In this document: in pieces, positions 7,627 to 16,345 of the stretch
Position numbering within the stretch: position 1 is the stretch's first letter
How the letters are laid out: the number at the start of each line of letters is the position of its first letter
NCBI RefSeq assembly: GCF_003813865.1
Contig: NZ_RMVG01000002.1
Span: 1-64,000 of the forward strand
Length of the DNA stretch: 64,000 nucleotides
Reading direction: 5' to 3'
DNA from: Candidatus Pantoea deserta
GTDB lineage: Bacteria; Pseudomonadota; Gammaproteobacteria; Enterobacterales; Enterobacteriaceae
Notes under the pieces: generated by a model
Database searches by the model: none
The model's input: the letters and a program-made list of their open reading frames with translations, nothing else
What the model was told of the DNA's origin: nothing
Translations under genes and position numbers: made by a program

Positions 7627-10566
7627 ATGAATGAATACAGAAATGCATGGAAAGTCATCCGGATAATTAGTTGCCCATTTTATGCGTTCTTCGCACCTTT
7701 TACGTTGTCTACATTCACTTATGCCGCAAATGTCGATAGCATTGTCGTTGATGGCAATGAGCGTAAGCTTGAAGATGTGACGCTTGAAAACAATCTTACT
7801 TATCATAACATTATTGATGCTAAAAACGGCGCGCACCTCATCCTCAATAATCTGGAGTTAAACTCTTCAGGGTGGATGAGTGCGGGTATTAATTTGTTCC
7901 GCAGTTCGCTAACCGGTACGGATTTACGTCTTAATGTCAGCGGTGAGACGGCAAGAGGAATTACGATGGGCGCTGGCAGCGTCGCATCAATTAACGGCCT
8001 TACCATTACGGCTGAAGGCAGAGAGGTCTATGGTTTATACCTTTTCGGGGCAAATCCCGAACCGAATGGGCTGGGATCGGCTGAAGTTACACAGGGAACC
8101 GTTAAGCTTGGCCCTGGCAAACAGGGCAATGCCTTTTTTGCTCACTATGGCACCTTAACGCTTAACAATGTCTCGGCGAGTACCGAAGGCCAGGACAGCT
8201 ATACGATTAACGTCAACGGTGAAGCGACTATTAACGTGGAGGGCGGGCAATATCTCACGCAGGGTTACCGAAGTTATGGGGCCTGGGTGGTGAGTTCATC
8301 CCGGCTTAATCTGAACAACACCAGCATAACCACGCAAGGCGATGAGGCGATAGCCATTGACGTACTGGACGCTTCGGCAGAGGTCACTAACAGTACGCTG
8401 GAAACATACGGACAAGAGGCCCATGCGCTTTATAACCTGAATTACGTCACCGCCGACAATTCATCGCTGATAACCCATGGTGACGCCAGTATGGGCCTGT
8501 TGGCGGGAGACGGAGGTCAGGGAATCGTCAAAAACAGCACGATAACCACGCATGGCGAACTTGCGGCTGGCCTGCTGGTCTTTCCCGGCTCTCAGGCGAC
8601 TGCTGATAATGTCCAGATTGTCACAACCGGAGTGAATGGATATGGCATGTGGGCGCGGGCGGGTAGGCTTACCGTCAGCAATAGCCAGATTGAAACGTCA
8701 GGTGAAGCGGCCAGCGGCGTAATGGTCGACGTTTATTCTGAGGCCCCCCAGTACAGAAACCAGGTATCGTTAGATAACGTGACGCTGAATGCCCGGCAGG
8801 CGCAGGCCGTTAACGTCAGGCCCACGATGCTAACGCTGGAGGTCAAAGATTCAACGCTGTCAGGCGGAAACGGTCAGCTGATGACGGTCGCGCACTATGA
8901 GGACGAGCAGAACGCGGCGAACAATCGCTATAGCGATGTAGCGTTCAGCGCCAGCAATAGTCAGTTAAACGGCGATATTGTTGCCGACAGTGCGGGCAAT
9001 ACGATCGCGGTGGCGCTGACTGATGGCTCAAGGCTTAACGGGGCGGTCAAACAGGTCACCTCCGTAACGCTCGATAAAAGCAGCAGCTGGCTGATCAGCG
9101 ACAGCTCAAGCGTCGGGGAGTTAATTAATAACGGAACCCTCTCTTTTTCCGATCAAAGCAAATTCGATACGCTAAACGTGACGGGCGACTATGGCGGAGA
9201 TGGCGGTCTGCTGGTCATGAACAGCGTGCTGGGCAGCGACGGCTCTTCAACAAATAAGCTCACCGTCGGCGGCAACGTGCTGGCAGGAACAACCCAGGTG
9301 GCCATCAATAACCTGGGCGGATATGGCGCACAAACCGTTGAAGGCATCGAGATCGTACAGGTTGGCGGCGTATCACAAGGCAGCTTTGCAAAATCAGGGC
9401 GCATCGTGGCAGGCGCCTATGACTATGATTTGATCAAAAAAGGGGAGAGCTGGTATCTCACCAGCCAGTCTAACGCGATCGCCGGGAACGAGCCGGAACG
9501 GCAAGACAGTGAGCCGGTGCCCGCGCCTGAGCCGGTGCCAGCGCCAGCGCCCGTGCCGGTGCCTGCATCGAAAACTGTCCCGGCGGTTCGCCCGGAAGCG
9601 GGAAGTTATGCGGCAAACCTGGCGGCAGCCAATACGCTATTTACCCTGTCCCTGCACGACCGCATGGGAGAACCTCAGTTTATTGATGCGCTCTCTGACC
9701 AGGCGCAAGCAAGCAGCCTCTGGCTGCGGCAGACGGGCGGCCACAATAAATGGCGTGACAGCAGCGGTCAGCTGGAAACGCAGAGCAATCGCGCGCTGAC
9801 CCAGATCGGAGGCGATACCGCGAGCTGGAGCAGGAATGGCACGGATCGCTGGCATTTCGGATTCATGGCCGGCTATGCGGATAATCACAGCACAACGAGA
9901 AATGACCATAATGGTTATGCCGCTCAGGCAAGCGTTAAGGGATACAGCGTAGGTTCCTATGCCACCTGGTATGCGAATCAGCATGACCATACCGGGCCGT
10001 GGCTTGATAGCTGGATACAATACAGCTGGTTTGATAACAAGGTCAGCGGCGAAAAGCTGGCGGCGGAAACTTATAAAACTCACGGTTTTACCGCCTCGCT
10101 GGAGAGCGGATATGCCTGGAAGGCCGGTCAGTTTACCGGTCGTTATGGCACGCTTAATCAGTGGTTTGTTCAGCCTGAAATGCAAGCTATCTGGATGGGG
10201 GTACGCGCTGATGAACACGATGAGGCAAACGGCACGCGCGTCCGGGGAGAAGGACAAGGCAACTGGCAAACCCGGTTAGGCTTCAGAAGCTGGCTGAGTA
10301 GCCATCATGTCAGTGACAACGGTAAGCAGCGTCTCTTCCAGCCGTTTATGTCCCTGAGCTGGCTGCATAACAGCAGAAATTTTGCGGCGCAGCTGGATGA
10401 CATCCGGGTCGTTCAGAGCGGCGCAACCAATCAGGGCGAAGTTAAAGTCGGCGTGGAAGGGCAGCTTAATCCTCTGCTGAACCTCTGGGGTGATGTTCGG
10501 GTACAGGTGGGGGACAATGGCTACCATGACACAACGGCTTTGGTGGGAATGAAATATAGTTTTTAG
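7627..10566 (+). CDS. Type Va autotransporter with pertactin-like beta-helix passenger
   Basis: This 979-residue protein is a classical monomeric autotransporter delivered to the cell surface. A signal peptide ends near TYA (residue 33). The passenger (about 35-620) is a beta-helix built of loosely repeated Ser/Thr/Asn-rich units, for example ITTQGDEAIAI, LITHGDASMGLL and ITTHGELAAGLL, spaced roughly 35 residues apart. An autochaperone-like end (about 500-610) is followed by a Pro-rich linker (about 628-652, EPVPAPEPVPAP) and an alpha-helix (YAANLAAANTLFTLSLHDRM). The C-terminal beta-barrel (about 700-979) ends in KYSF with the terminal Phe used for outer-membrane insertion. AAAGGGA precedes ATG 7627. 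I see no serine-protease triad or lipase motif, so adhesion or aggregation is the best guess. Confidence 0.93.
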   Translation: MNEYRNAWKVIRIISCPFYAFFAPFTLSTFTYAANVDSIVVDGNERKLEDVTLENNLTYHNIIDAKNGAHLILNNLELNSSGWMSAGINLFRSSLTGTDLRLNVSGETARGITMGAGSVASINGLTITAEGREVYGLYLFGANPEPNGLGSAEVTQGTVKLGPGKQGNAFFAHYGTLTLNNVSASTEGQDSYTINVNGEATINVEGGQYLTQGYRSYGAWVVSSSRLNLNNTSITTQGDEAIAIDVLDASAEVTNSTLETYGQEAHALYNLNYVTADNSSLITHGDASMGLLAGDGGQGIVKNSTITTHGELAAGLLVFPGSQATADNVQIVTTGVNGYGMWARAGRLTVSNSQIETSGEAASGVMVDVYSEAPQYRNQVSLDNVTLNARQAQAVNVRPTMLTLEVKDSTLSGGNGQLMTVAHYEDEQNAANNRYSDVAFSASNSQLNGDIVADSAGNTIAVALTDGSRLNGAVKQVTSVTLDKSSSWLISDSSSVGELINNGTLSFSDQSKFDTLNVTGDYGGDGGLLVMNSVLGSDGSSTNKLTVGGNVLAGTTQVAINNLGGYGAQTVEGIEIVQVGGVSQGSFAKSGRIVAGAYDYDLIKKGESWYLTSQSNAIAGNEPERQDSEPVPAPEPVPAPAPVPVPASKTVPAVRPEAGSYAANLAAANTLFTLSLHDRMGEPQFIDALSDQAQASSLWLRQTGGHNKWRDSSGQLETQSNRALTQIGGDTASWSRNGTDRWHFGFMAGYADNHSTTRNDHNGYAAQASVKGYSVGSYATWYANQHDHTGPWLDSWIQYSWFDNKVSGEKLAAETYKTHGFTASLESGYAWKAGQFTGRYGTLNQWFVQPEMQAIWMGVRADEHDEANGTRVRGEGQGNWQTRLGFRSWLSSHHVSDNGKQRLFQPFMSLSWLHNSRNFAAQLDDIRVVQSGATNQGEVKVGVEGQLNPLLNLWGDVRVQVGDNGYHDTTALVGMKYSF

Positions 10567-10576
10567 AGCAGATAAC

Positions 10577-10604
10577 GGGGCCGATCTGTTTATGATCCGG
10601 CCCC
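10577..10604. terminator. Shared terminator between autotransporter and hpxC
   Basis: GGGGCCGATC at 10577-10586 pairs with GATCCGGCCCC at 10594-10604 (one bulged base). It lies between the convergent stops of the autotransporter and hpxC, and TGTTTT follows on the + strand. It could act in both directions. Confidence 0.65.
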
Positions 10605-10612
10605 ATGCTGTT

Positions 10613-12118
10613 TTACGACAATGATTTCTCCTGCACCGCTACGGCGCCAGCAAAAGGTTTTGCCTCGCCCGCCGCGCGCTCGTTGCGTGCCAGATAGCGA
10701 TAGCATCCTCCCCCCAGCGCTGCGCCGATAAACCAGCTAAAGCTGGCGACCTCATGCAGTGACGGTACAAAGCTGATAATCAAACCGATAGCGACCGAGG
10801 GCAGCAGCGCGGCAATAGCTTTTGGATTAAATCCGCCGCGATACCAGTAGCGTCCTTTCGGTGTGGCGTCGAACAGATCGTCCACCCAGACGCGGCTGCG
10901 TTTAATCAGGTAGAAATCCGCCAGCAGAATGCCAAACAGCGGCCCGATAAAGGCGCCCAGCACGTCCAGCGTATAGTGGATAAGCTCAGGCGACTGAAAC
11001 AGGTTCCACGGCGTCAGCAGCACCGAGCCGACGGCGGCTATCATGCCGCCGGTGCGGAAGCTGATTTTCTGCGGCGAACAGTTTGAAAAGTCAAAGGCGG
11101 GCGAAACGAAATTCGCCACGATATTAATGCCGATGGTGGCGGTAATCATGGTCAACAGGCCGATCGCGACCGCCAGATCGTTGCCGACCATGCTGACGGT
11201 TTCAATCGGATCGGTGATCATTTTACCAAACAGCGACTGGGTGCCAGAGACGATAACCACCGTCACGACGGAGAAGAGCAAAAAGTTAAAGGGCAGACCC
11301 CAGCGGTTGCCGCGACGGATTTCGCCCATGCTTTTGCCGTAGCGCGAAAAATCGCCAAAGTTCAGCAGCGGCCCGGAGAAGTAGGAGACGACCAGCGCGG
11401 TGGCGGTAATCATTTGCCAGCTCTGTTCACCGGCGGTCAGCGACTTGCTTGCCAGGGTAAAAGAGATACCGTCGAAACCGGTTTTGTATACAATCCATCC
11501 CGCCAGCGCCACCATCACCACGTAGACCGCAGGTCCCGCCACATCGATAAAGCGCTTAATGGCGCTCATGCCATGCCAGAAGACCATCGCCTGTAAAAGC
11601 CACATCACACCGAAGCAGCACCAGCCCAGCAGCGACAGACCCAGCCAGCTGGTCTGGGTCATTGACGACAGAGAGGGGAAAAATTTCAGCAGCACCAGCA
11701 TCAGCGCGTTGGCGGCAAGATACGTCTGAATGCCGTACCAGGCGAAAGCGATCAGCCCGCGAATGACGGCCGGAATATTCGCGCCGTAAACGCCAAAGGC
11801 CTGGCGGCAGATTACCGCATAGGGCACGCCCGCCATCTGGCTGGGCTTCGCCACCAGGTTGGCACACAGCTGGACGATGCAGATCCCCGCCAGCAGACAA
11901 ATCAGCACCTGCCAGCTCGCCAGACCCAGCGTAAAGAAGCTGGCCGCGACGACATAGCCGCCCATGCTGTGCACATCCGACATCCAGAACGAGAAGATGT
12001 TATACCACGTCCAGTTCTGCTGGCGCGTCGGGGCCAGATCCTCATTAGTCAGACGTGGACTGTAGTGCGCGCGGGCGTCAGCAGCCGACGCGGCAGAACT
12101 TGTTTGATGATTTGGCAT
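10613..12118 (-). CDS. hpxC: NCS1-family permease for allantoin or related ureides
   Basis: This 501-residue inner-membrane protein belongs to the nucleobase:cation symporter-1 family (allantoin, hydantoin and cytosine permeases) and has about 12 hydrophobic segments. The N-terminal WTWYNIFSFWMSDVHSMGGY segment matches the signature around the substrate site of NCS1 hydantoin and allantoin carriers. It is divergent from hpxS-hpxA-hpxB, which encode a regulator, allantoin racemase and allantoinase, so allantoin is the likely cargo and the Klebsiella name hpxC fits. A possible sigma-54 promoter (12171-12188) and GntR-type palindromes lie upstream. Substrate is inferred from context. Confidence 0.85.
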   Translation of the reverse strand: MPNHQTSSAASAADARAHYSPRLTNEDLAPTRQQNWTWYNIFSFWMSDVHSMGGYVVAASFFTLGLASWQVLICLLAGICIVQLCANLVAKPSQMAGVPYAVICRQAFGVYGANIPAVIRGLIAFAWYGIQTYLAANALMLVLLKFFPSLSSMTQTSWLGLSLLGWCCFGVMWLLQAMVFWHGMSAIKRFIDVAGPAVYVVMVALAGWIVYKTGFDGISFTLASKSLTAGEQSWQMITATALVVSYFSGPLLNFGDFSRYGKSMGEIRRGNRWGLPFNFLLFSVVTVVIVSGTQSLFGKMITDPIETVSMVGNDLAVAIGLLTMITATIGINIVANFVSPAFDFSNCSPQKISFRTGGMIAAVGSVLLTPWNLFQSPELIHYTLDVLGAFIGPLFGILLADFYLIKRSRVWVDDLFDATPKGRYWYRGGFNPKAIAALLPSVAIGLIISFVPSLHEVASFSWFIGAALGGGCYRYLARNERAAGEAKPFAGAVAVQEKSLS

Positions 12119-12170
12119 AAAACCTGCTCCTCATAACGACGTTTAAGGGTCTTCGCAATACGGATAGCTG

Positions 12171-12188
12171 TTGCAGGATCCAGGCCAG
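12171..12188 (-). promoter_or_regulatory. Possible sigma-54 promoter of hpxC
   Basis: On the minus strand CTGGCCT and CTGCAA place GG and GC exactly 10 nt apart, the -24/-12 spacing of sigma-54 promoters. The -24 element is TGGCCT instead of TGGCAC, so the match is partial. The expected start site is about 40 nt before the hpxC start codon. Confidence 0.4.
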
Positions 12189-12198
12189 AATTGAAATC

Positions 12199-12229
12199 TT
12201 GTATACAAAAAAATCTTTTAACGTATACG
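12199..12229. promoter_or_regulatory. Paired palindromic operator, probably for HpxS
   Basis: A perfect palindrome TTGTATACAA (12199-12208) and a second one CGTATACG (12222-12229) share the GTATAC core, with centres 22 bp apart, about two helical turns. TTGTATACAA-type sites are typical of GntR-family regulators with an FCD domain, and hpxS starts 34 bp downstream. The pair probably controls both divergent units, hpxC and hpxSAB. Confidence 0.65.
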
Positions 12230-12262
12230 ATGTGGAGACACAGCGACTCAGGAGAGCCGGAC

Positions 12263-12985
12263 ATGAGAAGTCAACAGGGTCAGAGCACGACCGCCGATCT
12301 TACGGATAAAGACGAGCCAATCTATCAGGCGTTAATGAACGCCATTGTCGAACACCAGCTGCCGCCCGGCAGCAAACTGCCGGAAGAGGCGCTGGCTGAC
12401 GTATTTGGCGTCAGCCGTACCGGCATCCGCAAAGTGCTCCAGCGCCTCGCCGCAGTGCAGATGGTGACGCTTCTGCCCAGGCGCGGTGCACAGGTGACCA
12501 CGCCCGGCGTCGACGAGGCGCGCGATATTTTCCGCACGCGCGCGCTGATCGAATGCGCCAACCTGCCTGCCGTGCTGGCGCATGTGCAGCCGCCGCACCT
12601 GGCGGCTCTGACGCAGCGCATCGCGCAGGAGCAGCAGGCGCATGACGCGCGGGACGGCGCGGCGGCGATCCGCCTCTCCGCCGCCTTTCATATTGAGCTA
12701 CAGGCGATTGCGGGCAATCAGGTGCTGACCGAGCTGGTCACGCGCCTGACCCAGCGCTCCTCCTTAGTGATCGCCGCGTACGGCGCGCCCTGGCAACACG
12801 GCTGCCGCTGTGACGATCACGATCGTCTGGTCGCTCATCTGCGCAACCAGGATCTCGCTGCGCTGACCCAGGCGCTACAGCACCATTTTGACCATATCCT
12901 TTCCAGCCTGCACTTCGAGCGCAGCGGTGAGACGCTGCCTGACTTCGCACGGTTATTTTCCCGTCATAAAGAGGTGACACTATGA
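12263..12985 (+). CDS. hpxS: GntR/FadR-subfamily (FCD) transcriptional regulator
   Basis: This 240-residue regulator has an N-terminal winged helix-turn-helix (about 20-85, with LPEEALADVFGVSRTGIRKV) and a C-terminal FCD ligand domain. It starts at ATG 12263 behind CAGGAGAG; the frame is open further upstream but without a ribosome-binding site. The stop overlaps the hpxA start by 4 nt (ATGA), so the genes are translationally coupled. In Klebsiella the equivalent HpxS regulates allantoinase and permease genes. Here two palindromes lie directly upstream. The effector, probably an allantoin-pathway metabolite, is an inference. Confidence 0.88.
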   Translation: MRSQQGQSTTADLTDKDEPIYQALMNAIVEHQLPPGSKLPEEALADVFGVSRTGIRKVLQRLAAVQMVTLLPRRGAQVTTPGVDEARDIFRTRALIECANLPAVLAHVQPPHLAALTQRIAQEQQAHDARDGAAAIRLSAAFHIELQAIAGNQVLTELVTRLTQRSSLVIAAYGAPWQHGCRCDDHDRLVAHLRNQDLAALTQALQHHFDHILSSLHFERSGETLPDFARLFSRHKEVTL

Positions 12986-13713
12986 GCCTGATCCAGGTGA
13001 TCAACCCCAACACCAGCCTGGCGATGACAGAAACCATCGGCGCGGCGGCGCGTGCGGTGGCCGCGCCGGGTACAGAGATTATCGCCGTCTCGCCATCGCA
13101 CGGCGTGCCCTCTATCGAAGGCCACTTTGACGAGGCCATTGCGGCCATCGGCGTGCTGGAGCAGGTCAGGCGCGGCAGAGAGCAGGGCGTCAGCGGCCAC
13201 GTTATCGCCTGCTTCGGCGATCCCGGCCTGCTGGCCGCGCGCGAACTGGCCAGCGGGCCGGTAATCGGCATCGCCGAAGCGGCCATGCACACGGCAACGC
13301 TGGTGGCGACGCGCTTTTCCATTGTCACTACGCTGCCCCGCACGCTGGTGATCGCGCGTCATTTATTGCAGCAGTACGGCTTTACCCATCACTGCGCCGC
13401 GCTGCACGCGATCGATCTGCCGGTGCTGGCGCTGGAGGATGGCAGCGGCGTTGCCCAGGAAAAGGTGCGTCAACGCTGCCTCCAGGCGAAGCAGCAGGAT
13501 GGCAGCGGCGCCATTGTGCTGGGCTGCGGCGGAATGGCGACGCTGGCGCGGGAGCTGACGCAGGAGCTGGGCATGCCGGTTATCGACGGCGTCAGCGCCG
13601 CGGTGAAAATGGTGGAGTCGCTGGTGGCGCTGGGCTTTGGCACCAGCAAGCACGGCGATCTTGCCTTGCCGATCGCCAAACCTCTCTCAGGCGCGTTTCA
13701 GCATCTAAACTAA
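12982..13713 (+). CDS. hpxA: Allantoin racemase
   Basis: This 243-residue protein belongs to the Asp/Glu/hydantoin racemase family, which uses two cysteines as acid and base. They appear as Cys77 in ACFGDPG and Cys182 in LGCGGM, about 105 residues apart as in the family. It interconverts R- and S-allantoin so that both can enter ring opening by HpxB, encoded next. The assignment to allantoin, as opposed to other hydantoins, rests on the hpxS-hpxA-hpxB order. It is coupled to hpxS by an ATGA overlap. Confidence 0.9.
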   Translation: MSLIQVINPNTSLAMTETIGAAARAVAAPGTEIIAVSPSHGVPSIEGHFDEAIAAIGVLEQVRRGREQGVSGHVIACFGDPGLLAARELASGPVIGIAEAAMHTATLVATRFSIVTTLPRTLVIARHLLQQYGFTHHCAALHAIDLPVLALEDGSGVAQEKVRQRCLQAKQQDGSGAIVLGCGGMATLARELTQELGMPVIDGVSAAVKMVESLVALGFGTSKHGDLALPIAKPLSGAFQHLN

Positions 13714-13747
13714 CGGAACCTTGTCGCAACTTCACAGGAATCACTCA

Positions 13748-14704
13748 ATGGATAGTGCAGAGAAGAAAGAGTACAGCTTCAACAAAAACTATCCGCGCGA
13801 TCTGATCGGCTACGGCGAAACGCCGCCGCATGCCGCCTGGCCGAACAAGGCGCGCGTAGCAGTACAGTTTGTCCTCAACTACGAGGAGGGCGCAGAGAAT
13901 AACGTGCTGCACGGCGATGCCGGCTCCGAGCAGTTTCTCTCCGACATCATTGGCGCGGCCAGCTACCCCGATCGCCATATGTCGATGGACTCCCTTTATG
14001 AATATGGTTCGCGCGCCGGGTTCTGGCGCATCCATCGGGAATTTCAGAAGCGCGGCCTGCCGCTGACGATTTTTGGCGTGGCAATGGCGCTGGCGCGTCA
14101 TCCGCAGATCGTCGAGGCGATCAAACAGGCCGATTATGATGTGGTCAGCCACGGCTGGCGCTGGATCCACTATCAGGCGATGGACGCCAAAACCGAGCGC
14201 CAGCATATGCAGCAGGCGATCGACGTGCTCACCGATCTGTTCGGCAAGGCGCCCACCGGCTGGTACACCGGACGCGACAGCCCCAACACGCGGCGGCTGG
14301 TGGTGGAGCAGGGCGGCCTGACTTATGACAGCGACTATTACGGCGACGATCTTCCGTTCTGGACGCAGGTTACCTGCCAGGACGGCACCGTGAAGCCGCA
14401 TCTGATCATTCCCTATACGCTGGAGTGCAACGATATGCGCTTCGCCACGCCGCAGGGATTCAACACCGCTGAGCAGTTCTTTACCTACTTACGCGACACC
14501 TTTGACGTGCTGTATGAAGAGGGAGAGACGCAGCCGAAAATGATGTCGGTCGGCATGCACTGTCGTCTGCTGGGACGGCCGGGCAAATTCAGAGCGTTAC
14601 AAAATTTCCTCGATCATATTCAGCAGTACAGCGACGTCTGGATCTGTACGCGCCAGCAGATTGCCGACCACTGGGCGGCGACCCATCCTGCGCCGCAGCC
14701 CTGA
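13748..14704 (+). CDS. hpxB: Allantoinase, PuuE type
   Basis: This 318-residue enzyme is the metal-independent PuuE-type allantoinase of the polysaccharide-deacetylase (NodB) fold, which hydrolyses allantoin to allantoate. It is unrelated to the amidohydrolase-type AllB. Family features include YPRDLIGYGETPP at the N-terminus, DVVSHGWRWIHY in the middle and TGRDSPNTRRL. ATG 13748 follows CAGGAA at 9 nt; the frame opens at a TTG further up with no ribosome-binding site. It is the third gene of hpxSAB, 34 nt after hpxA. Confidence 0.92.
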   Translation: MDSAEKKEYSFNKNYPRDLIGYGETPPHAAWPNKARVAVQFVLNYEEGAENNVLHGDAGSEQFLSDIIGAASYPDRHMSMDSLYEYGSRAGFWRIHREFQKRGLPLTIFGVAMALARHPQIVEAIKQADYDVVSHGWRWIHYQAMDAKTERQHMQQAIDVLTDLFGKAPTGWYTGRDSPNTRRLVVEQGGLTYDSDYYGDDLPFWTQVTCQDGTVKPHLIIPYTLECNDMRFATPQGFNTAEQFFTYLRDTFDVLYEEGETQPKMMSVGMHCRLLGRPGKFRALQNFLDHIQQYSDVWICTRQQIADHWAATHPAPQP

Positions 14705-15021
14705 TCATCGGCAGGCGCGGCTGCTCAGACAGCCGTGCTTGCCCGCCTGCGGCGCGTTAAAACTGTAACCGGTTATTTAGAAGAAATTTTAATGGATATG
14801 CTTCACCATTAGCGCATTGTGCGCTCTGTAAGCGCCCGTTAAGCAAGGATTTATTAACGGATGTTAAATGAAATAAAGATACTTGCGTAACAAAATTAAT
14901 TAACAGGCGTGAGGATCTTTGCCGCCTGAAGAAGTGTTACATCTTGCCTGCCGCCTGCCTTTTCCATTCCGTCTATAGATAGTGCACTGCGCTTTTTTAT
15001 AACGGAAAAGGAACCGCTTTG
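14705..15021. other. Regulatory gap between hpxB and oxdC
   Basis: These 317 bp hold no gene. A 14-bp imperfect hairpin (14710-14723 with 14730-14743, two mismatches) lies just after hpxB and may end its transcript, although no T-run follows. A perfect palindrome TAACCGGTTA sits at 14766-14775. The rest is relatively AT-rich and presumably carries the oxdC promoter, which I could not assign. Confidence 0.5.
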
Positions 15022-16233
15022 ATGAGCAAACTCTCCAGAAGACATTTTATGGCATTCGCTGCGGGCGGCACGGTGGCGCTGGCTGCGGGTCAGGTACACG
15101 CCCACGACGCTATTGCCTCCTCGCCTGCGGACACGCCGCGCGATCCGGGGCCGCACGATCCGACGCGAGAGGCGCAAAACCCTGACATCGTGGATCCGCC
15201 TGCGACCGACAGCGGCACGCTGCCCAATCTGCGCTTCTCGTTCAGCGATGCGCATGTGCGTAAAGGCAGCGGCGGCTGGACGCGGCAGGTGACGCAGCGC
15301 GAACTGGGCATCTCTACCACCATTGCTGGCGTCGATATGCGGCTCAACGCGGGCGGCATTCGCGAGCTGCACTGGCATAAAGAGGGAGAGTGGGCCTACA
15401 TGACCTTCGGCCACGCGCGCGTCACCGCGTTTGATACAGAAGGCGGCTGGTTTGTCGATGACATCGGCGTCGGCGATCTCTGGTATTTTCCGCCGGGTAT
15501 TCCGCATTCCATACAGGGGCTGGGACCGGATGGCTGTGAGTTCCTGCTGGCCTTTGACGATGGCGGCTTTGATGAAGACAGCACCTTCCTGCTGTCTGAC
15601 TGGTTCAAACATATTCCGCCTGACATTCTGGCGAAAAACTTCAGCGTGCCGGTTTCGACCTTTGCAAAACTGCCTTCGCCGGACGATGAGTATATTTTTG
15701 CGGGCAAGGTGCCGGGCAGTCTGGCTTCCGATGCCATTAAGGGCGCGCCGAAATCGAAAAAGCAGTTCACCCATCGTATGCTGGCTCAGGCACCCATCAC
15801 CGCGCCGGGCGGCAGCGTGAGGATCACCGACTCGCTGAATTTCCCCGTCTCGAAAACCATTGCGGCCGCGCTGGTCGAGATTGCGCCGGGCGGGATGCGC
15901 GAACTGCACTGGCATCCTAATAATGACGAGTGGCAATACTATCTGGAAGGCGAGGGGCGTATGGGCGTTTTTGCCTCATCCGGCCAGGCAAGAACCTTTG
16001 ACTATCGGGCGGGCGACGTCGGCTATGTGCCTTTCGCTATGGGGCACTATATTGAGAACACCGGCGCGGGGCCGCTGCGGTTTCTGGAGCTGTTCAAAAG
16101 CGATTACTACGCCGATATCTCGCTTAATCAGTGGCTTGCCAGCACGCCGCGCGAGCTGGTGGCGCAGCATCTGCACCTTGACGACGCCTTTCTCTCCGCG
16201 CTGTCGCTGAAAAAGAATCCGGTCATCAGGTAG
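15022..16233 (+). CDS. oxdC: Tat-exported bicupin oxalate decarboxylase
   Basis: This 403-residue bicupin matches Bacillus oxalate decarboxylase OxdC throughout. Each cupin carries a Mn-binding set: His117, His119, Glu123, His162 in the first ([12 protein letters not shown]) and His296, His298, Glu303, His342 in the second ([14 protein letters not shown]). The active-site lid reads DEDST (184-188) and keeps the glutamate (Glu185) that favours decarboxylase over oxidase activity. An SRRHFM twin-arginine motif, a hydrophobic stretch and a VHA cleavage site at about 27 predict folded export to the periplasm. Start is ATG 15022 behind AAAGGAA. The expected reaction is oxalate to formate plus CO2. 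It lies between hpxB and the HpxW operon, whose product is oxalate. Confidence 0.92.
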   Translation: MSKLSRRHFMAFAAGGTVALAAGQVHAHDAIASSPADTPRDPGPHDPTREAQNPDIVDPPATDSGTLPNLRFSFSDAHVRKGSGGWTRQVTQRELGISTTIAGVDMRLNAGGIRELHWHKEGEWAYMTFGHARVTAFDTEGGWFVDDIGVGDLWYFPPGIPHSIQGLGPDGCEFLLAFDDGGFDEDSTFLLSDWFKHIPPDILAKNFSVPVSTFAKLPSPDDEYIFAGKVPGSLASDAIKGAPKSKKQFTHRMLAQAPITAPGGSVRITDSLNFPVSKTIAAALVEIAPGGMRELHWHPNNDEWQYYLEGEGRMGVFASSGQARTFDYRAGDVGYVPFAMGHYIENTGAGPLRFLELFKSDYYADISLNQWLASTPRELVAQHLHLDDAFLSALSLKKNPVIR

Positions 16234-16239
16234 TCTCAG

Positions 16240-16263
16240 GGCAGAATGGCGCGCCATTCTGCC
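16240..16263 (+). terminator. Palindromic terminator after oxdC
   Basis: A perfect 24-bp palindrome (12-base arms 16240-16251 and 16252-16263) followed by TTTG lies 7 nt after the oxdC stop. The T-tract is short, so termination may be partial. Confidence 0.6.
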
Positions 16264-16345
16264 TTTGAAAAAGCCTGCAAAACCTGTGGTTGTTACCGCC
16301 TGCTCAATCAGCGAAAATCGCCGCTTCCATCATTTTTTCTGATGA

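Noticed and set aside
9480..9590. Simple-sequence repeat in the autotransporter linker (Pro-Val/Ala-Pro tract)
   Set aside because: It is a normal proline-rich linker between passenger and barrel; the codons vary, so it is not a slippage tract.
14896..15936. 346-codon minus-strand frame over oxdC
   Set aside because: Lies opposite a clear oxalate decarboxylase gene and reads as Arg/Ala-rich shadow sequence.
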